This document shows, piece after piece, positions 60,214 through 64,000 of a DNA stretch of 64,000 nucleotides. The position numbers and the translations under genes were made by a program. The DNA comes from Anaerolinea sp. (lineage in GTDB: Bacteria; Chloroflexota; Anaerolineae; Anaerolineales; Anaerolineaceae): NCBI GenBank assembly GCA_029975055.1, contig JARKPU010000074.1:186001-250000 (forward strand). Direction: 5' to 3'. The notes beneath the pieces were generated by a model. That model did no database searches, was not told the DNA's origin, and worked only from the letters and a program-made list of their open reading frames with translations. The first letter of the stretch is position 1, and each line of letters begins with the position of its first letter.

Positions 60214-61251
60214 CTAGCCGTAGAGGTGACATTTGACCGTGTGGCCCGGCTCCGGCTCCACCATGCGCGGTTCGACTTCGTCGCATACCCCGGCGATGAA
60301 CTTGGGGCAGCGCGGGTGGAAGGGACAGCCCTTGAGCCGCGAATAGGGGTCGGGGACCATGCCTTTGATCACGTCCAGGCGCTTGTGTTCCTTGCGCGAG
60401 AGGGCATCTTTGAGCTGCGGGATGGACTGGTGCAGCCCCTGGGTGTAGGGGTGCAGCGGGTTATAGAAGATCGTGCTCACATCCGCCTGCTCGACGACCC
60501 GCCCCATGTACATGACGGCCACGTTATCGGCCATTTCGGCAATCACCCCCAGGTTGTGGGTGATGTACATGATCGCCATGCCGAATTCATCCTGCAGGTC
60601 GCGCATCAGGTTGAGGATCTGCGCCTCGGTGGTCACATCCAGCGCCGTGGTCGGCTCATCGGCGATGAGCAGGCTCGGGCGGCAGCACAGCGCCATGGCG
60701 ATCACCGCGCGCTGGCGCATGCCGCCGGAAAGCTGGAAGGGATAATCGTCAATGACGCGTTCCGGGTTCGACATGCGCACCCGGCGGAGCATTTCGATGG
60801 TCTGCTTGCGCGCCTCCTCTTTGCTCACCTTCTGGTGCAGGATGATCGCTTCCATGATCTGCTGGCCCACCGTGCGCACCGGGCTCATCGCCGTCATCGG
60901 CTCCTGGAACACCATAGAGATGTAGTTGCCGCGGATATTGCGGATTTCCGAGCCGTTTGGGTCGAGCTTGGTCAGGTTGACGATCTCGGCCTGGTTGGTG
61001 CTGCCATCCTTGGGGGTTTTATAAAACAGGATTTCGCCTGCTTCGATCTTCCCCGGCGGAGGCACCAGCCGCAGCATCGAATAAGCCGAGATGCTCTTGC
61101 CGCAGCCGCTTTCGCCCACAATGCCGAGTGTCTCTTTGCGGTGCATCTTCAGATCCACACCGTCCACCGCGTGCACAACGCCTTCTGCCAGGTGGAAGTA
61201 AGTCCGCAGGCCCTTGATTTCGAGAAGGAGGTTTTGATCTTGTTCTGGCAT
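60214..61251 (-). CDS. Opp/Dpp-type ABC transporter ATP-binding protein (OppD-like)
   Basis: ATPase of 345 residues pairing with the OppF-like subunit. Walker A GESGCGKSISAY (about 41-52), signature LSGGMRQRAVIAMAL, Walker B LLIADEPTTALDVT and ITHNLGVIAEMAD are clear. The C-terminal domain carries GCPFHPRCPKFIAGVCDEVEP. It starts 10 bp after the OppC gene, consistent with one transcript. Confidence 0.93.
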   Translation of the reverse strand: MPEQDQNLLLEIKGLRTYFHLAEGVVHAVDGVDLKMHRKETLGIVGESGCGKSISAYSMLRLVPPPGKIEAGEILFYKTPKDGSTNQAEIVNLTKLDPNGSEIRNIRGNYISMVFQEPMTAMSPVRTVGQQIMEAIILHQKVSKEEARKQTIEMLRRVRMSNPERVIDDYPFQLSGGMRQRAVIAMALCCRPSLLIADEPTTALDVTTEAQILNLMRDLQDEFGMAIMYITHNLGVIAEMADNVAVMYMGRVVEQADVSTIFYNPLHPYTQGLHQSIPQLKDALSRKEHKRLDVIKGMVPDPYSRLKGCPFHPRCPKFIAGVCDEVEPRMVEPEPGHTVKCHLYG

Positions 61252-61261
61252 GGGGCACCTG

Positions 61262-62446
61262 TTAGGTAACGTAGGGGTCGGCGGCGTCGCGCATGCCGTC
61301 GCCCAGGAAGTTGAACATCAACACAGCCAGGACGACGAAGAAGCACGGCCACAGCAGCCAGGGGAGCAGGGCCACCGATTGCAGGCTCTGCGCATCTTGC
61401 AGCATCACCCCCCAACTGATCGTCGGTGCGCGCAGGCCGATCCCCAAAAAGCTCAGCGAGGTTTCACCCAGGATCATGCCCGGGATGGAGATGGTCAGCG
61501 AGACGATGATATAGCTGGCAAAGCCGGGCAGCATGTAGCGCGTGATGATGCTCCACTCGCTCTCGCCGTCCAGCTTGGCCGCCATGACGTAATCTTCTTC
61601 GCGGGTAGAGAGCATCTTGCCGCGCACGGTGCGCGCCAGGCTCGTCCAGCCGAAGATCGAAAGGATGATGGTGACGAAGAAATACAGGCGCAGCTGCGGC
61701 CAGTCTTGCGGCAGGGCGGCCGCCAGCGACATCCACAGCGGAATCTGCGGCAGCGAGACGAGCACGTCGATGATGCGCATGAGCACTTCATCCAGCACGC
61801 CGCCGAAGAAGCCCGCCAGCCCGCCCAGGATGAGGCCGAGGAAGAACGCCAGGAAGACGCCGATCAACCCCACCGTCAGCGAGATGCGGCTGCCGTAGAT
61901 GATCCGCGAGAAGACGTCGCGCCCGAGGCTGTCGCTGCCGAAGATGAAATAGGGCGTGAGTTCCGCCGAGTTTGTGCCGGTTTCGGTGCCGAACAGGTGC
62001 ACATTCCAGGCGAACAGGCCCCACAGCTTGTACTCGTCGCCCTTGGCGAACAGTTTGATCGGGTAGATGCTGTTGGGGTCTTCGACATACATCGGGCGCA
62101 GGGTCACGGGGTCGCGCGCCATTTTGATCCCGTAAACAAACGGGCCGTGGAACTTGCCGGTGGTGTCGAAGAGGCGCAGGTTGCTGGGCGGCATCGCGGC
62201 GAATTCTTTCATGCGGTGCAGCGGGTCGTAGGGGGTGATGATCTCGGCGAACAGGGCGCAGAAGTAGAAAATGCCCAACACGATCATCGCGAAGCGCGCC
62301 AGTTTGTGCCGGCGGAACTTCCACCACACCAGCTGCCACTGCCCGGCGCGGTAGAAAGCCTCGTCTTTCGTATCGATCGCCTTGCCCTTCTTCTTCTGGA
62401 TGGGCTTGCTTTCTTCCAATGGAGGTGCGGTTGTCTCGCTCATCAT
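61262..62446 (-). CDS. Opp/Dpp-type ABC transporter permease (OppC-like)
   Basis: Inner-membrane permease of 394 residues. Cytoplasmic basic N-terminus, first helix FAMIVLGIFYFCALFAEIITPYDP, then an external loop longer than usual (about residues 75-165), and the core permease with five helices. The EAA coupling loop is EEDYVMAAKLDGESEWSIITRYMLPG, and SDSLGRDVFSRIIYGSRISLTVG is the standard OppC signature. ATG at 62446 overlaps the OppB stop (ATGA), so the longer frame is rejected. The enlarged periplasmic loop is unusual and may contact the binding protein. Confidence 0.92.
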   Translation of the reverse strand: MMSETTAPPLEESKPIQKKKGKAIDTKDEAFYRAGQWQLVWWKFRRHKLARFAMIVLGIFYFCALFAEIITPYDPLHRMKEFAAMPPSNLRLFDTTGKFHGPFVYGIKMARDPVTLRPMYVEDPNSIYPIKLFAKGDEYKLWGLFAWNVHLFGTETGTNSAELTPYFIFGSDSLGRDVFSRIIYGSRISLTVGLIGVFLAFFLGLILGGLAGFFGGVLDEVLMRIIDVLVSLPQIPLWMSLAAALPQDWPQLRLYFFVTIILSIFGWTSLARTVRGKMLSTREEDYVMAAKLDGESEWSIITRYMLPGFASYIIVSLTISIPGMILGETSLSFLGIGLRAPTISWGVMLQDAQSLQSVALLPWLLWPCFFVVLAVLMFNFLGDGMRDAADPYVT

Positions 62447-63441
62447 GCCTCCAGGCCGCCGAAGCGAACGCGCGGGTCGATGGCCGCCAGCAGCAGGTCG
62501 GAGATCAGGCTGCCGATGGCCGTCAGGAAACCGACGATCACGATATACGCGCCTGCGGTGTACATATCTTGGGTCATCAAGGCGCGCCACAACATCGGCC
62601 CGGCGGTATCCAGGTTGAGCACGATCTCAACCACCGTCCCGCCGGAGAAGAACCACACCAGCAGCCACCCGAAGGTGCTGACGATGGGGTTGATGGCGAT
62701 GCGCACCGGGTAGAGCATGAGCACCTTGAACTCAGAAAGGCCCTTGGCGCGCGCCACGGTGACGTACTGCTTGCGCAGCTCGTCGAGCATCGTCGCGCGC
62801 AGGGTGCGGATCAGGTTGGCCGTGCCGCCGATCGCCAGGATGATCACCGGCAGCCAGATGTGCTTGAGGAAGTCCACGAACTTCGCCCAGCTCCACGGCG
62901 CCAGGATCATTTCCTGCGAGAATAACCCGCCCACTTTGAGGCCGAAATATTCAAAGGAAACATACATCAACACCAGGGCCAGCAGGAACCCCGGTGTGGC
63001 CAGGCCGATGAACCCCAGGAAGGTGAAGAAGTAATCGATGACCGAATACTGCTTCACCGCCACCAGGATTCCGACCGGAATCGCAAACGACCAGCAAACC
63101 ACGAAAGCCAGGAAGGAGATAAAGAAGGTCATCCCCATTCGAGAGCCGATGATTTCGTTGACGTCTCTGGCAAACGTCCAGGAATAGCCAAAATCACCCT
63201 TGGTGATGATATTGGTGATCCACTTGATATACTGGGCGGCCATCGGCTGGTCGAGCCCGTACATCTTCGTCAGGCGTTCAACTTCCGCATTATCAACGGT
63301 CAGACCGGTTGCCTTTAAACGGTTGATGCGCTCGGTGAGGAAATCGCCCGGCGGAAGCTGGATGATCACAAACGCCAGCACCGAGATGATCAACATCTGT
63401 GGGATCATCCGCAGCAAACGCAAGAGAATGTAATTTACCAT
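62443..63441 (-). CDS. Opp/Dpp-type ABC transporter permease (OppB-like)
   Basis: Permease of 332 residues with six predicted helices. It opens YILLRLLRMIPQMLIISVLAFVIIQLPPGDFL, the normal OppB N-terminus, and has the EAA loop LRKQYVTVARAKGLSEFKVLMLYPVRIAINP. Its partner OppC overlaps by four bases. A strong hairpin lies between it and the upstream binding-protein gene. Confidence 0.93.
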   Translation of the reverse strand: MVNYILLRLLRMIPQMLIISVLAFVIIQLPPGDFLTERINRLKATGLTVDNAEVERLTKMYGLDQPMAAQYIKWITNIITKGDFGYSWTFARDVNEIIGSRMGMTFFISFLAFVVCWSFAIPVGILVAVKQYSVIDYFFTFLGFIGLATPGFLLALVLMYVSFEYFGLKVGGLFSQEMILAPWSWAKFVDFLKHIWLPVIILAIGGTANLIRTLRATMLDELRKQYVTVARAKGLSEFKVLMLYPVRIAINPIVSTFGWLLVWFFSGGTVVEIVLNLDTAGPMLWRALMTQDMYTAGAYIVIVGFLTAIGSLISDLLLAAIDPRVRFGGLEA

Positions 63442-63497
63442 GGAAGTACACCTCCTTGCCGTTGGCGAACGCCGGAAACCCCGCCGTTCTATGAACT

Positions 63498-63531
63498 ACC
63501 GGATGCAGGCAATCGCTCACCTGCATCCGGT
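63498..63531. promoter_or_regulatory. Intercistronic hairpin between binding protein and permease genes
   Basis: Perfect 12-bp stem ACCGGATGCAGG-N10-CCTGCATCCGGT without a T-run. Such hairpins often protect the abundant binding-protein message from 3' decay while allowing less downstream expression. Confidence 0.7.
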
Positions 63532-63554
63532 CGTTTGTATTCACTCAACAGGCG

Positions 63555-64000
63555 CTACGCACGAACTCCGCCCTCATAGAAGAAGGCTTCGGGGTGGTAG
63601 GTGGAGAGGCCGTAGGAGTCCCAGCCGATGTAGGTTTTGGGCTTCGGCAGGTTGCGAAGGTTCTTGTTGAACAGCAGCGGGGCCGGGCATTCCAGGATCA
63701 GGCCGACTTCCAGCGGGTTGTCCTTCAGGTAGTCGAAGATCTGCTGGCCAAGCTTGACGCGCTCGTCCTCAGAAACCACAGCGGTCATCTGATCGAAGAT
63801 CGAGAGCAGGTTCTGGATATCTTCCGGCGGGGCGATCAAACCCTCGGCAGACCGGTCGGGCGCCTGGTACCAATTGACCCACTTGGGCGAGGGGCCGGCC
63901 TGGCCGCCGTTGGAGGTGGGGATGAACCAGCAGGGTTCGATGTGCAGGAGCATGTCGGTGCAGCGGTCGGCGTGCCAGACGGTCACCTGAACCTGCGAGT
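63555..64000 (-). CDS. ABC transporter extracellular solute-binding protein, C-terminal part
   Basis: C-terminal 148 residues of an Opp/Dpp-type (SBP_bac_5) binding protein; the frame remains open to base 64000, so the N-terminus lies outside. The end includes EDIQNLLSIFDQMTAVVSEDERVKLGQQIFDYLKDNPLEVGLI and NKNLRNLPKPKTYIGWDSYGLSTYHPEAFF, which are typical of the family tail. It precedes the two permeases and two ATPases, giving a complete transporter set. Ligand unknown; the nearby beta-galactosidases make an oligosaccharide plausible. Confidence 0.85.
   Translation of the reverse strand, partial: SQVQVTVWHADRCTDMLLHIEPCWFIPTSNGGQAGPSPKWVNWYQAPDRSAEGLIAPPEDIQNLLSIFDQMTAVVSEDERVKLGQQIFDYLKDNPLEVGLILECPAPLLFNKNLRNLPKPKTYIGWDSYGLSTYHPEAFFYEGGVRA

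Overview
The window looks like chromosomal DNA from a GC-rich bacterium of the phylum Chloroflexota, probably class Anaerolineae. This is inferred from gene content, not from an rRNA gene, because none is present. The supporting signs are a DUF2298 'YYY' membrane protein (a family known mainly from Chloroflexi and Archaea), a DUF2089 regulator paired with a SHOCT-like protein, many GAF-domain signalling proteins, Thr/Pro-rich secreted proteins, and sigma70-type promoters with TATAAT-like -10 boxes. No prophage, plasmid or insertion sequence is visible.

Layout: 0-9.6 kb holds mixed housekeeping and accessory genes (multi-TM protein, two related GNAT acetyltransferases, a PP2C phosphatase with a degenerate receiver domain, a lipoprotein, an MFS transporter, the DUF2089/SHOCT pair). 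9.7-16.7 kb holds DUF6504, a TIGR03916-type radical SAM protein, a D-threonine aldolase/D-serine dehydratase-like enzyme, the YYY protein and UDP-glucose dehydrogenase. 16.7-23.3 kb is a compact partner-switching operon: PAS/GAF sensor, STAS antagonist, anti-sigma-type kinase, and a phosphatase with six GAF-like domains. It is followed by a tandem array of 44-bp palindromic repeats. 23.7-33.1 kb carries cell-envelope genes (DivIC-like, DUF3048, LysM, LCP), tRNA-Leu(CAG), a histidine-kinase-like protein without its phosphoacceptor His, a tyrosine-recombinase-fold protein without its catalytic Tyr, and tilS.

33-64 kb is mainly sugar metabolism. It has two tandem GH4 alpha-galactosidase-like genes; a three-gene mhq-like detoxification operon with a near-consensus promoter and twin operators; a minus-strand run of six closely spaced genes (PrdX-like deacylase, GT1 glycosyltransferase, ThuA, Gfo/Idh/MocA, GPH symporter, unrecognised 656-aa protein); a glycyl radical enzyme; an M23-like protein; GH42 and two GH2 beta-galactosidases around a URO-D-family protein; and an Opp/Dpp-type ABC transporter cut by the window end. 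Together these suggest import and breakdown of alpha- and beta-galactosides, possibly with the Opp-type system acting as an oligosaccharide importer.

Intergenic DNA is rich in palindromes: a dispersed stem-loop family with GGGGC..GCCCC centres, a second family of CCCTCACCC...GGGAGAGGG elements, the 44-bp tandem array, and clear terminators. Several minus-strand genes have a -10 hexamer only about 6-8 bp from the start codon, which suggests leaderless mRNAs.
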